Assembly (NCBI GenBank): GCA_050259035.1
Contig: JBLMZW010000193.1
Location: forward strand, 1 to 50,712
Source: JBLMZW01 sp050259035
GTDB lineage: Bacteria > Bacillota > Syntrophomonadia > Syntrophomonadales > DTU052
Direction: 5' to 3'
DNA length: 50,712 bases
Part shown: piece after piece, positions 42,171-50,629 of the stretch
Numbering within the stretch: position 1 is the first letter of the stretch
Layout: each line of letters opens with the position of its first letter
Translations under genes and position numbers: made by a program
Notes under the pieces: model-generated
Seen by the model: the letters and a program-made list of their open reading frames with translations, nothing else
What the model was told of the DNA's origin: nothing
The model's database searches: none

Positions 42171-43349
42171 TTAAGTTTGATTCTTTATCATTTGCTTCAC
42201 ATTAGGTTTGGTTATGCCAAATATACTGCCTATCCTGATTCTAATATTATTCCGGTTGAATCTAACGGTGCGGATTACACGCAGGAACCAACCTAAAGGC
42301 ATTAGGAAGGGATACTTCTTTAGGAAAGGGTAGAGGATTGTCATATGCTCCAAATTGGGGAAGAAAACTCTTAAGGCATATTTCAGCTTGGCCATGGCGA
42401 AGCTTTCATTATCATTTCTAATTTTTATGAATTCATTTATCGCAGAATTCTGCTTATTTCCATAGGTTCCGTTACCCATTATAAAGGCTGTGATTTCAGG
42501 GTATAAGTCATAACTGCTGTTGGGACTAAACCAGCTCTCCGCCAATGCCTCCATGTTGCGGGCGAAACTGTGCAGATCTACTTTTTTTAGTTCGGCATTT
42601 ATATAGTCACAATCCAATTTATCCCGGCAGCGGTGATTATATACCCACACATCCATTACCGAACGTATGCCGGTTCCTCCGTTTCGGTAGTGTTTAGCCA
42701 TATGGGCCAGCAGATAAATATAGAAATCCTCAGGCGACATTTCATATTGATATTGGCTCCCGGCTGCTGATCTAGTTCGTTCCCAGCCACTGCCGAAATA
42801 GGCATATAAACTGCTATATTGTTCGGCAATCAGCGCCCGGTGAAGTTCAATATTCATCACCGGGCGTTTATAATACACATCGTGGTTGCTGCCCGTACTT
42901 TCAGCGGTATATCCTAATGACAGCATTATTTCACCGGCCTTTTCCAGCTGGTTTGCTTCGACTAAAATGTCCACATCAGCCATCATACGCATATCCGGCT
43001 GCGGGTATAGATTCTTAATGATTAAACCCTTGACTACCATGCATTTAATCTGCTGTTCTTCGAGGGCGGACAAGATCTGGCGAGTCTCCAATTCCTGCCG
43101 GGCTTCCCGGGCCAAACCTTTGCTGCGGGCATCACGGAAGGCTTTCATTAATTCCGGTGCTGGCAAAGGTTCCAGCCGATTTAAGCCGTAGCAGACCATC
43201 CCGGCAACACTGTGCCAGGATGCCAGCTTAAACAAGCGCTCCAAATCCAGCCCGGGTGGAACTGGCGGTGGATTCTCGCTGCGCAGAACTGCAGCCAGCA
43301 GTGATATCAAATATTCCCCCAACAATTCTTTATCCGGTTTTTCTTTCAT
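42171..43349 (-). CDS. Nucleotidyltransferase family protein (NTP_transf_5-like)
   Basis: 392 aa. The N-terminal part is helical. 'QQIKCMVVKGLIIKNLYPQP' near residues 100-119 and 'DMRMMADVDILVEANQLEKA' near 120-139 carry the D-x-D metal motif of the uncharacterised nucleotidyltransferase family found in lasso and other RiPP clusters. 'NIELHRALIAEQYSS' near 165 is the next conserved block. It could add a nucleotide or phospho-group to a peptide or lipid. Its ATG overlaps the ABC transporter stop (ATGA), so it is the last gene of a five-gene operon. Confidence 0.82.
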   Translation of the reverse strand: MKEKPDKELLGEYLISLLAAVLRSENPPPVPPGLDLERLFKLASWHSVAGMVCYGLNRLEPLPAPELMKAFRDARSKGLAREARQELETRQILSALEEQQIKCMVVKGLIIKNLYPQPDMRMMADVDILVEANQLEKAGEIMLSLGYTAESTGSNHDVYYKRPVMNIELHRALIAEQYSSLYAYFGSGWERTRSAAGSQYQYEMSPEDFYIYLLAHMAKHYRNGGTGIRSVMDVWVYNHRCRDKLDCDYINAELKKVDLHSFARNMEALAESWFSPNSSYDLYPEITAFIMGNGTYGNKQNSAINEFIKIRNDNESFAMAKLKYALRVFFPNLEHMTILYPFLKKYPFLMPLGWFLRVIRTVRFNRNNIRIRIGSIFGITKPNVKQMIKNQT

Positions 43350-45025
43350 CTCTTTGGTTCTCCCCAATACAGATGGGATTTGTCTTCAATTCGCAATTCT
43401 TTATCGCAGATGTTTAAAGCCGTCGGTCGATGAGAAATAATCAGACAGGTTTTATCTTTCATCGAACGTAGATTTTCCAGCAGTCTTTTTTCAGTTGGTT
43501 CATCAAGAGCCGAACTGGCTTCATCCAGAAGCAGAATCGGCGCATCGCACAGTACCGCACGGGCAATGGCCAGACGCTGTACCTGCCCCTCTGACAAGCC
43601 GCAGCCCTTTTCACCAATCACGGTATCCAGTCCAGCCGGAAGCTCTTCAATAAATTCATCGGCACAGGCTATTCGCGCCGCCTCCATTATCTCACTGTCC
43701 TTGGCTTCAGGTTTGATAAAGGCAATATTGTCTCGTATGCTCCCCGAGAGCAGGAAATTCCCCTGCGGAACGTAAGCAAAAAGCCTGCGGGTATGCTGGT
43801 CAATATATGTACGGTTACCATCATTCATTTGCAGATAGACTTCACCCATATTAGGCTTATATACTCCCAACAGCAGTTTTAAAACCGTAGTCTTGCCAAT
43901 TCCCGATGCACCTGAGAGTGCTGCAAAGTCGCCTTTGTCTATACACAGACTGACATCCTCCAAAATACATTCGCGATCATAACTGAAGCTGACATGCTCG
44001 AAAACCAGGGATTCCATCCCGCTTGCCACTTCAGCATAGTTCACACCCGCACTGTTGACCTCGGTCTCATCCTGGAGCTTTTCCAGTTCCATGATTCTTT
44101 CCACCGAAGCCAATACACCGTAGTACTGGGGCAGTAGGCCGGACAAACCGATGAAGGGAGTCTGCACCTGTCCCACCAGCTGCAGTACTGCGGTGAGGGT
44201 GCCGAAACTGATTACATGCATATATAGTTTGTATGCGCTCCATGCCAAGGCATATAAATAGCCGATTTGAAAGATAAAGCTGAAGCCGGTATTAGCCAGG
44301 ATGCTGGTTTTCATACGTTTCATCCTGGCACGGTAATGCGATTGCTGCAGGCTAACAGCATGTTCAGACACCCGTCCCTGTACGCCGAATGCCTTTATAA
44401 CCAGCAAGGTTTCCAGAGCCTCCTGCATAAAGGAGCGGAGCTTGCCATCTGCTTCCAGAACCTTTTTATGCATCCGTTTCATCAATCCGCGAAAGGCGCC
44501 GATTACGACGAAAAGCAGGATGCCACCCGCCGCAAAAATCAGGGCAAAACTGTGGTCTATGGCAACCAACACGGCAAAGGCACAAAGCAGACGAGTAAGC
44601 AGAGAGACCATAGTGGGTACAATGGTGGTCACACCTTCACTGATTATGGTTATATCACTGGTAAGGTGGTTAAGCAGGCTGCCGCTGTGATAGGTGCTGA
44701 TGACGGGATAATCCTTGTAGAGAAGCCTGCCAAATAGTAGGCTCTTATAACTCATCTCCAGTCTGGCTTTGATCACTTCCTCCAGATTGCGGCTAAGCAG
44801 ACGCAGGAATAGCTGCAGGAGGACCACCCCCAGCAGTAAGAGTATATATTGTAATAAAGTCTGTCGGTCCCCTGCTATTGCCCCGTCAATGACGCTGCGG
44901 GAAAGCAGGGCAAAGCCCACTCCGCATACAGCAAAAGCAGCATTGCTCACAATTAAAATTACCATGCGGGGAATCTGGGATCTGGTATTTTGGTAGATCC
45001 ATGCAACTATTTGCCTATCTGGCAT
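43346..45025 (-). CDS. ABC transporter, fused permease and ATPase (peptide exporter type)
   Basis: 559 aa. Residues about 15-290 contain six membrane helices of the ABC type-I exporter fold. The ATPase carries Walker A 'LSGASGIGKTTVLKLLLG' near 368-385, Q-loop 'FAYVPQGNFLLSGSIRDNIA' near 418-437, signature 'GLSEGQVQRLAIARAVLC' near 476-493 and Walker B 'ILLLDEASSALDEPTEKRLL' near 497-516. There is no N-terminal C39 peptidase domain, which fits a separate peptidase in the same operon. It overlaps the peptidase gene by 11 bases and the nucleotidyltransferase by four. Likely exports a modified peptide. Confidence 0.93.
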   Translation of the reverse strand: MPDRQIVAWIYQNTRSQIPRMVILIVSNAAFAVCGVGFALLSRSVIDGAIAGDRQTLLQYILLLLGVVLLQLFLRLLSRNLEEVIKARLEMSYKSLLFGRLLYKDYPVISTYHSGSLLNHLTSDITIISEGVTTIVPTMVSLLTRLLCAFAVLVAIDHSFALIFAAGGILLFVVIGAFRGLMKRMHKKVLEADGKLRSFMQEALETLLVIKAFGVQGRVSEHAVSLQQSHYRARMKRMKTSILANTGFSFIFQIGYLYALAWSAYKLYMHVISFGTLTAVLQLVGQVQTPFIGLSGLLPQYYGVLASVERIMELEKLQDETEVNSAGVNYAEVASGMESLVFEHVSFSYDRECILEDVSLCIDKGDFAALSGASGIGKTTVLKLLLGVYKPNMGEVYLQMNDGNRTYIDQHTRRLFAYVPQGNFLLSGSIRDNIAFIKPEAKDSEIMEAARIACADEFIEELPAGLDTVIGEKGCGLSEGQVQRLAIARAVLCDAPILLLDEASSALDEPTEKRLLENLRSMKDKTCLIISHRPTALNICDKELRIEDKSHLYWGEPKR

Positions 45026-45485
45026 AAAGCTTGCTCCTCGTCCTACCCATCCAATGCCTAAGCCTAGCGCTCATTCGCCGGATTGGAAACAATCCGATCC
45101 ATAACAGACAATATAATCTGTACAGCGTGTTCGTCTTGCAGTCGATGTATTTCCCATCCCTATAAATAGCTTTAACCACAGCGATAACCTGGTCGTGTCT
45201 CACCCCGGGTTCCACCTGAATTTGGTTATCACCGCAAAGTACATAGCCATCCTTTTTAACAGCCACAACCCGATGTAGCACAAATTGTCCGTTGTCGCGG
45301 CGATAGAGAGGAATATCGAGCCTTTTCAGTCTATCTGAAGGCTTAATCAGGATGATTTTATCCTGCCGACTGCGCAGCAGGGGAGCCATACTATTTCCTG
45401 CCGGCGTAAAGGCCACCTCTCCGCCAGCCTGCAAAGTCTCCTCCATCAGGGGAGACACATCCTGCAGCAGGATCCTCTTAGACAA
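45015..45485 (-). CDS. S24/S26 family peptidase (SipW-like signal peptidase)
   Basis: 156 aa. 'AFTPAGNSMAPLLRSRQDKI' near residues 25-44 holds the nucleophilic Ser of the GNSM motif. 'PLYRRDNGQFVLHRVVAVKK' near 59-78 has His in place of the usual Lys base, as in SipW/ER-type signal peptidases. 'YVLCGDNQIQVEPGVRHDQV' near 81-100 completes the site. One hydrophobic stretch near 122-136. It could cleave a leader peptide. It overlaps the PqqD-like gene by eight bases and the ABC gene by 11, indicating translational coupling. Confidence 0.85.
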   Translation of the reverse strand: MSKRILLQDVSPLMEETLQAGGEVAFTPAGNSMAPLLRSRQDKIILIKPSDRLKRLDIPLYRRDNGQFVLHRVVAVKKDGYVLCGDNQIQVEPGVRHDQVIAVVKAIYRDGKYIDCKTNTLYRLYCLLWIGLFPIRRMSARLRHWMGRTRSKLYAR

Positions 45486-45741
45486 GTAAATCCGCGCCTT
45501 TCAGCTTATCTATAAACTCTGCAATATCGATTTTGGCAGTAGCTTCATCGACTTCAAATCCATCCAGCATAGCCGTCAGTAAAGCTTCTTCGGTGGTTTC
45601 TTCTCTAAGCAAATTCCAGAGAAAGGCACCGGTGCTGTTCAGGGTAATGAGCCCATTGAAATCCAGGACAGCCTTGCCCACCGCAACAACCACGCTGTTG
45701 CCGGCTACCTCCCGCAGCATATAGTCTTCCTTAATCTTCAT
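45478..45741 (-). CDS. PqqD-like peptide-recognition protein
   Basis: 87 aa. 'YMLREVAGNSVVVAVGKAVL' then 'DFNGLITLNSTGAFLWNLLR' and 'FIDKLKGADLLV' is the PqqD/RRE winged-helix plan, with the typical 'N..ga.iW.lL' signature near residues 34-46. Such proteins bind the leader of RiPP precursors and present it to modifying enzymes. In this operon it stands between a kinase and a peptidase. The only leader-like small ORFs I found are the two 38-aa peptides at 29392 and 32735. Confidence 0.88.
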   Translation of the reverse strand: MKIKEDYMLREVAGNSVVVAVGKAVLDFNGLITLNSTGAFLWNLLREETTEEALLTAMLDGFEVDEATAKIDIAEFIDKLKGADLLV

Positions 45742-45774
45742 TTGCCTCAGTCCTCTCCAAAGTTGACTAAACTT

Positions 45775-46509
45775 CTATAAACCAGCCGTGCAGCCTGAGA
45801 TCATGGCTCGGTAAGCCATCACTGCTGCCTCTTTGCTTATATTGCAACCCATCTTATATATCGGGATTTGCCGGATAAGTTTATCCAACAAAGTAAGCAG
45901 GTTGTCCATCAGAAGTGCTTCACCGGGACGCAAGGTTTGATTAAAGAGCAGTTTCAAGGCCGCTTTTGGTTGCAGTTTTTCTATCCAGTTAAAAGGTGAT
46001 TGTTCCAAAAAGCAAATTGCCTGCAAAGGCACCTGTACATTCACATTAAACTCACTCTTACCGCTCCAGGGGGTTCCGAAAACATAGAAACAGTCATCTA
46101 TTAACCGGATGGCTGGTTTGTCATCATTGACGATCTGTACCTTATCGTTTCCGAAATGCTCCTGCCACTGCCTGGCATGGGTGGATTTGCCGGTACCGCA
46201 GGGGGCGGAGAAGAGGTAGGAACGTCCTTCATAAGCCAGAGCTGAAGCATGCAGCATAAATCCGTTGTAATCCAATAACCGGCGGTAAAAATCAGCACCG
46301 GTCCAGATATACTCACATTCGTCAAGGCTAAGATGAGGATTTTCGTATTGTTTCTGCCGTAGAAAACCCTCACTTAAGGCAATGGTAAAATTAACAAGAT
46401 GGCTTGATTCATCTAAATACTGCGGGCTTTGTCTGGCCAGAGTCTTGCCGCTGGCCTGTAAGTCCACGATTAAATCGGCTATCTTATATGTAGGCATGGC
46501 TTTCTCCAT
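45775..46509 (-). CDS. HPr-kinase-like serine kinase (RiPP tailoring type)
   Basis: 244 aa from ATG 46509 after GGGGGG; a longer frame to 46590 has no good site. Walker A 'SAPCGTGKSTHARQWQEHFG' is near residues 99-118, with 'QIVNDDKPAIRLID' near 122-135 (HprK-like acidic pair) and 'FGTPWSGKSEFNVNVQVPLQ' near 141-160. Related proteins phosphorylate the C-terminal Ser of paeninodin-type lasso peptides. First gene of the operon HprK-PqqD-S24-ABC-NTase. The target here is unknown; the 38-aa peptides end in Asn, so phosphorylation would need another residue. Confidence 0.82.
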   Translation of the reverse strand: MEKAMPTYKIADLIVDLQASGKTLARQSPQYLDESSHLVNFTIALSEGFLRQKQYENPHLSLDECEYIWTGADFYRRLLDYNGFMLHASALAYEGRSYLFSAPCGTGKSTHARQWQEHFGNDKVQIVNDDKPAIRLIDDCFYVFGTPWSGKSEFNVNVQVPLQAICFLEQSPFNWIEKLQPKAALKLLFNQTLRPGEALLMDNLLTLLDKLIRQIPIYKMGCNISKEAAVMAYRAMISGCTAGL

Positions 46510-46590
46510 TTTCCCCCCTGACTCTTCGTATAGGCCCTCCTTTAAATAATTACCAGCCACACGCACTGAACACACATGATTGATGGACAA

Positions 46591-46807
46591 TAACCACTAA
46601 TAACCAACATTGTTATTTATGAATGTAGTTCTACTTAACGCTTAATATACCTGCAGAATATGTATAGTCTGTTCACAGAAATTTCGGGTTTTAAAATGTT
46701 TATCCGAAAAAGTACATCCCTCAGGTGTCACGTGGGTGACAATCGTGGAGTAGTAGCAGCCCACCCTTTAGTGTTGGGCCGAATTCAAGACCATAGCCGA
46801 TTCCCAC
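46591..46807. other. Promoter-side region of the peptide-modification operon
   Basis: No gene recognised. A perfect inverted repeat TGTCAC-GTGG-GTGACA at 46726-46741 could bind a regulator. It lies between the operon's first gene and the TadG-tail copy. Confidence 0.4.
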
Positions 46808-46953
46808 AACCATAGTTGGCTTCGCCGTGTTTTTTCTGGAGAGGTGTAGTGATGGTGAGATCATAGGAGAGTTTATGCAAAATGGCCGTCAGCAACTCAA
46901 TACCAGGCTCGGGCACTGATTTTGGAGCATATAATCTAAGGCTTACGAAATAA
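46808..46953 (+). repeat. Copy of the TadG-like gene 3' end (right flank of peptide-modification operon)
   Basis: About 146 bases matching 36008-36156. It contains a one-base insertion and small changes (AAAATGGCCGTC for AAATGGGCGTC), so the frame is broken. Together with the 42045 copy it brackets the operon in direct orientation. Confidence 0.85.
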
Positions 46954-47080
46954 TGCTTAATGGAAAACGATCAGAAGTAAAAATGCCGATTCAACAGTGC
47001 TGTTTCTGCAGAATGAAGAATAGTACTACAGCCATATAGCAATTAGAGAGACTGACCAGGAGGTAATATATACACCAGGC

Positions 47081-47416
47081 TTAGGCATATATATCAACCA
47101 GTTGATTTTTAAGGTCATCTGACGGTTGTTGTCTCCCAGGTGAAGCTACTTCTTGCGGTTTATCTTTACTAATTTTTCTGCTTTCCAGGTTCTGAATTTG
47201 CATTTCGATTTGCTGGAGAAGCATGGCTTTCAAATTACGATCATTGGCCGCTTTTTTGTCAGGATTTAAATTTTCTTTTTGGATTTCTTGTTCAATCTTT
47301 TCTTTTTTCTCTTCCAAAATCTTTATCTGCTGGTCAATGGACCGGGTTTCAAAATCACCGCCAGAAACTGGTTTTGGGGCGTGCGCACCAACTGCACTGA
47401 TCGTCACGGCAGTCAT
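47081..47416 (-). CDS. FlxA-like coiled-coil protein
   Basis: 111 aa. The middle 'RSIDQQIKILEEKKEKIEQE' and 'LKAMLLQQIEMQIQNLESRK' form a long coiled coil with heptad spacing, as in FlxA-like proteins of Firmicutes and enterobacteria. Role unknown; in E. coli flxA is FliA-controlled. The start follows AGAAAGGATG. No flagellar genes are nearby. Confidence 0.75.
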   Translation of the reverse strand: MTAVTISAVGAHAPKPVSGGDFETRSIDQQIKILEEKKEKIEQEIQKENLNPDKKAANDRNLKAMLLQQIEMQIQNLESRKISKDKPQEVASPGRQQPSDDLKNQLVDIYA

Positions 47417-47570
47417 CCTTTCTAAAACCTATAGACAACAATAAGCATATCCAATATGTAAGAGAGCCCTCACAAAAGGTGCTTTATCAGCTTTTATCGA
47501 TAATATGAGGGAATTGTTTATTAAACGGACGTGAATGGTCAATGGGATTACGTGAACGGAAAACAGGCGG

Positions 47571-48908
47571 TTAGACTTCTTCGCTCAAAGCCAGCAGAAC
47601 CGTTAAAACACAGGCTTCTTCTGACTGTTGAAAATGAGCGGCACCATGGTATTTATCGGCGACTGCTCTAATATTCGAGAGCCCTAACCCCCTTCCTTTT
47701 ATTTGCAGTGCGGTTGCTTCATAGCTGTTGATTATGTCAATCATAAAAAAACCTTTATTGCGCCGGGCCTTGATATCAATATAGCGAGGACCTTTTGTGA
47801 TTGAGCGGCAAGCATTTGTCGCATTATCGACCGCATTCGCAAAAATGATGCATAGATCGAAATCACTTAAACCGTAGTTGTCTTTAATAGAGACATCACA
47901 TTGAATATCAATACCGATTTGACTGGCCAATGTTAACTTATTGCTCAATAAAACATTAATAGTGGCATTTCCGGTATCTACCGCAAAAGATAGCCGATCA
48001 GATATTGTTTCAAAGTTGTTTAAGTACTGAACCGCCTTTTCTGTTTGGTCACCCTCCAGAAGCCCTTTCAGCGCAATCAGATGATTTTTCAGATCATGCC
48101 GGAAGGATTGAGTCAGTTTATAACGCAGACCGGCTTCCTGGATATAGGCCGTTTGAAGGGACATTTGCTGCTCCAGCTGCATATTAATCCGTTCCAGTTC
48201 AAATGATTTTATCTGTTTAGAGAGCACATACAAACAACTATACGCACAATAGACAGCCAACAGAGCTATTAATACCATCAGGGCATAATCGGTCGCAGAT
48301 ATATGTTCCGAGCCAGTTAACCACGGCGGGTTAGGATATTTATTCTCCATCATCCAACGCATAGTAACAATAAGAAACAACAACGGAGCCATCGTAATCA
48401 GCAAGTATTTGTTTCGGATGCTGCTTTTGGTTACCGTTAAGGTCAGTTTGATCAGATATTGGAAGACCAAAAAAGTAAGGGCGAGACCGATAAATGGTAT
48501 AAGAATAAGGGGGACGGTCTGACCCAGAAATCGGTATACAGGGCCAATAAGTGGGGTGGTTGCGCTTTCAACCATGACATTCACCAGGATCACCAGAATA
48601 GCGGATATTGACGACATAATGAAATCCTGGTTCAAAATAAAACGGACATAAAGGAAAACCAATGTAATACCGATCAATGCGTTGATTGGTTGTGAAAAAG
48701 GCCAGGTTATCAAATCTGCATAAACCGTTATGTATTCCAGAGATAGAGAAATAGCAAGGTATAATAAACAATCTCTGCCCCGAAAACTGCTATCTGTTAA
48801 GCGAATCATAAAATAATACTGAAGTAGATAGGTTAAGCCACTGCAAAACAGAAAAACGTAAATAAAGCTGTACACGAACAGTTCACTGGGTGTAAAAACC
48901 GGGTTCAA
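47571..48908 (-). CDS. AgrC-like sensor histidine kinase (GHKL)
   Basis: 445 aa starting at TTG 48908, directly after the response regulator stop. Six to seven membrane helices fill residues 1-230. A coiled linker follows, then 'SFRHDLKNHLIALKGLLEGD' near 266-285 with the phospho-accepting His, and the ATPase boxes 'CIIFANAVDNATNACRSITK' near 351-370 and 'GRGLGLSNIRAVADKYHGAA' near 405-424. This HPK10/AgrC layout usually senses a small peptide. No agrB or agrD is in the window. Confidence 0.9.
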   Translation of the reverse strand: MNPVFTPSELFVYSFIYVFLFCSGLTYLLQYYFMIRLTDSSFRGRDCLLYLAISLSLEYITVYADLITWPFSQPINALIGITLVFLYVRFILNQDFIMSSISAILVILVNVMVESATTPLIGPVYRFLGQTVPLILIPFIGLALTFLVFQYLIKLTLTVTKSSIRNKYLLITMAPLLFLIVTMRWMMENKYPNPPWLTGSEHISATDYALMVLIALLAVYCAYSCLYVLSKQIKSFELERINMQLEQQMSLQTAYIQEAGLRYKLTQSFRHDLKNHLIALKGLLEGDQTEKAVQYLNNFETISDRLSFAVDTGNATINVLLSNKLTLASQIGIDIQCDVSIKDNYGLSDFDLCIIFANAVDNATNACRSITKGPRYIDIKARRNKGFFMIDIINSYEATALQIKGRGLGLSNIRAVADKYHGAAHFQQSEEACVLTVLLALSEEV

Positions 48909-49616
48909 TCATCTCATCTCTTTCCTTTGATGATGCAGCAACGAATCCATGAACTGCCTAACCCGCCGTTTTGCTACCGGTATCTTTTCGTTATTGGATA
49001 GGGTGGCGAAGCCCTCACGATAACCATGAACAAAGCGCAGATTCAAAATATAGCTTCGATGGCATCGGAAAAAATCTGATCCAAGTTCTTTCTCCAGCTC
49101 CTCTATACCGCCCTTATATTTATCGGTTATATCTTTGGAATGTATATAAACCGTATGATTAAAGACTTCACAATAGAGAATGTCATCTATCAGAATTTTT
49201 CGAAATGCTGGTCCCTGCCGAAAGGATATGAATCGTTTACAATCACTCTGCAAGCTGTTAAGAATTTTACCCAGAGTTTCGTTAAGTTTTCTATTATTGA
49301 TGGGCTTGATCAGATAGTTCACCGCGTCAACGTCAAAGGCATCGTAGACGTATTCCTTTAAGGCGGTAACGAAAACCAGGTTGCTGTTCTTTCGATCCTT
49401 GCGCATCTTCCTGGCCGTTTCCATTCCATTCAAACCGTCCATTCTGATGTCCAGAAATACTATATCAAAACATTGTTCACTGTTTAACAAATGTTCGCCG
49501 CGAAAGAACTTTGATATGGCATAGTCAATTTGGTGTTGAATCATATAAGTTGATATTTGCTTTTGCAATTCCTCCAACGCTATTAACTCATCGTCACAAA
49601 TCGCAATGTTTATCAT
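48909..49616 (-). CDS. LytTR family response regulator (AgrA-like)
   Basis: 235 aa from ATG 49616 (RBS GAGGAAAT; the longer frame to 49679 is not used). Receiver domain: 'INIAICDDELIALEELQKQI' at the start, phospho-Asp in 'FDIVFLDIRMDGLNGMETAR' near residues 52-71, 'NYLIKPINNRKLNETL' near 100-115. LytTR DNA-binding domain at about 135-235: 'ILYCEVFNHTVYIHSKDI' and 'FFRCHRSYILNLRFVHGYRE'. Paired with the adjacent histidine kinase. Target genes unknown; the FlxA-like gene and peptide operon are candidates by position only. Confidence 0.93.
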   Translation of the reverse strand: MINIAICDDELIALEELQKQISTYMIQHQIDYAISKFFRGEHLLNSEQCFDIVFLDIRMDGLNGMETARKMRKDRKNSNLVFVTALKEYVYDAFDVDAVNYLIKPINNRKLNETLGKILNSLQSDCKRFISFRQGPAFRKILIDDILYCEVFNHTVYIHSKDITDKYKGGIEELEKELGSDFFRCHRSYILNLRFVHGYREGFATLSNNEKIPVAKRRVRQFMDSLLHHQRKEMR

Positions 49617-49698
49617 ATTTCCTCGCAAACCCAGAGTATACCTTATATTACTTGTAATACGATAAACCCAGTTGTTCAACCACTATCGCGTGAGCGGG

Positions 49699-49842
49699 AT
49701 GTTTTTGAACGCCAACGGGAAGACGGCGTACAGAAGTCTGGTCCAACTGCAACTACTAGGAGGCGGATCGAGCTAAAGAAGCGAAGCTACTATTACCAAC
49801 CCGTCGATTTTGCTATTGGATGAATTCACAGTTAATCTATAA
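49699..49842 (+). pseudogene. Fragment of an ABC transporter ATPase
   Basis: From ATG 49699 the frame reads 'FLNANGKTAYRSLVQLQLLG' (degenerate Walker A region joined to a 'LGGGSS' signature-like segment), meets TAA at 49774-49776, then continues 'TNPSILLLDEFTVNL' (Walker B with Phe in place of Pro) to TAA 49840-49842. The order Walker A, signature, Walker B within 48 codons shows large internal deletions. Its end overlaps the end of the opposite-strand substrate-binding gene. Confidence 0.55.
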
Positions 49843-50614
49843 CCCCTGCGGCTCGGTCTTTTCTTACCAGAAGTACCTGTGGGTTGGGAAAATAACCCGC
49901 AGTAAAATCGGCGCGCTCAGCACGCTCGGGAGTTTTATACATTGCGGCAACAATGTCACTTTTGCCTGATTGAAGGCTGTCTAACATGGCAGCAAATTGC
50001 ATATCCTGGTATTCGGTACGCATCCCCAACTCATAAGCGATTCTGTCCATCAATTCTACGTTCATGCCCGTTATTTTGCCATCCTTGATGAAGCAGCGAG
50101 GTTCGCTTGTCGTAGTTACTGCAACTTTTAAAACCGGCCCGTCGTTAACCTTAGGCACGTTAACGATTTTATAATCCGAGCCATCTTCCGGAAACCAATG
50201 AGATATGATATTATCCATGGTTCCATCACTTATGAATTTGTTCAGAATTTCATTGATTTTTCGGTTCAGTTCCTTGTTATTCTTGTTAAGAGCTATTGCA
50301 GTCTCTTCCTTGGTTAACTTCTCCGGCATGATATAGAATTCTTTGTTGTATCTTACAAAGTTCCGGGCCGTTGCATAATCCATAATGGCATAATCAATTT
50401 TACCGGACAGAAGCGCCGCAGATGACTCCACATAATTATTGAATCTTTTTATATCCGCATTCGGGTATTCTTTCTGCGCATAAGATTCATTAACCGAACC
50501 CTCCATGGTACCTATCTTTGCTATTTCAATTGGGGGAAGGGGGCTCGCCGATCTACTGCAGCCACAGGACAACAACAGAATAATAATGATTATGTAAAAG
50601 TGAACTTTTTTCAC
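49832..50614 (-). CDS. Substrate-binding lipoprotein with swapped SBP_bac_3 lobes
   Basis: 260 aa. The lipoprotein signal 'VHFYIIIIILLLSCGCSRSA' has its Cys near residue 17 or 19. Residues about 30-147 match the second lobe of amino-acid-type solute-binding proteins ('IAKIGTMEGSVNESYAQKEY', 'GKIDYAIMDYATARNFV', 'GTMDNIISHWFPEDGSDYKI'). Residues about 160-255 match the first lobe ('LKVAVTTTSEPRCFIKDGKI', 'MQFAAMLDSLQSGKSDIVAA', 'PERAERADFTAGYFPNPQVL'). The protein then stops, so it is either circularly permuted or the truncated remainder of a longer double-SBP protein. The stop overlaps a dead ABC fragment, which favours truncation. Confidence 0.8.
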   Translation of the reverse strand: MKKVHFYIIIIILLLSCGCSRSASPLPPIEIAKIGTMEGSVNESYAQKEYPNADIKRFNNYVESSAALLSGKIDYAIMDYATARNFVRYNKEFYIMPEKLTKEETAIALNKNNKELNRKINEILNKFISDGTMDNIISHWFPEDGSDYKIVNVPKVNDGPVLKVAVTTTSEPRCFIKDGKITGMNVELMDRIAYELGMRTEYQDMQFAAMLDSLQSGKSDIVAAMYKTPERAERADFTAGYFPNPQVLLVRKDRAAGVID

Positions 50615-50629
50615 TTAACTTCACCCGCC

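Noticed and set aside
44267..44737. Plus-strand 156-codon frame within the ABC transporter gene
   Set aside because: Antisense shadow of the exporter's membrane domain; no start site or family.
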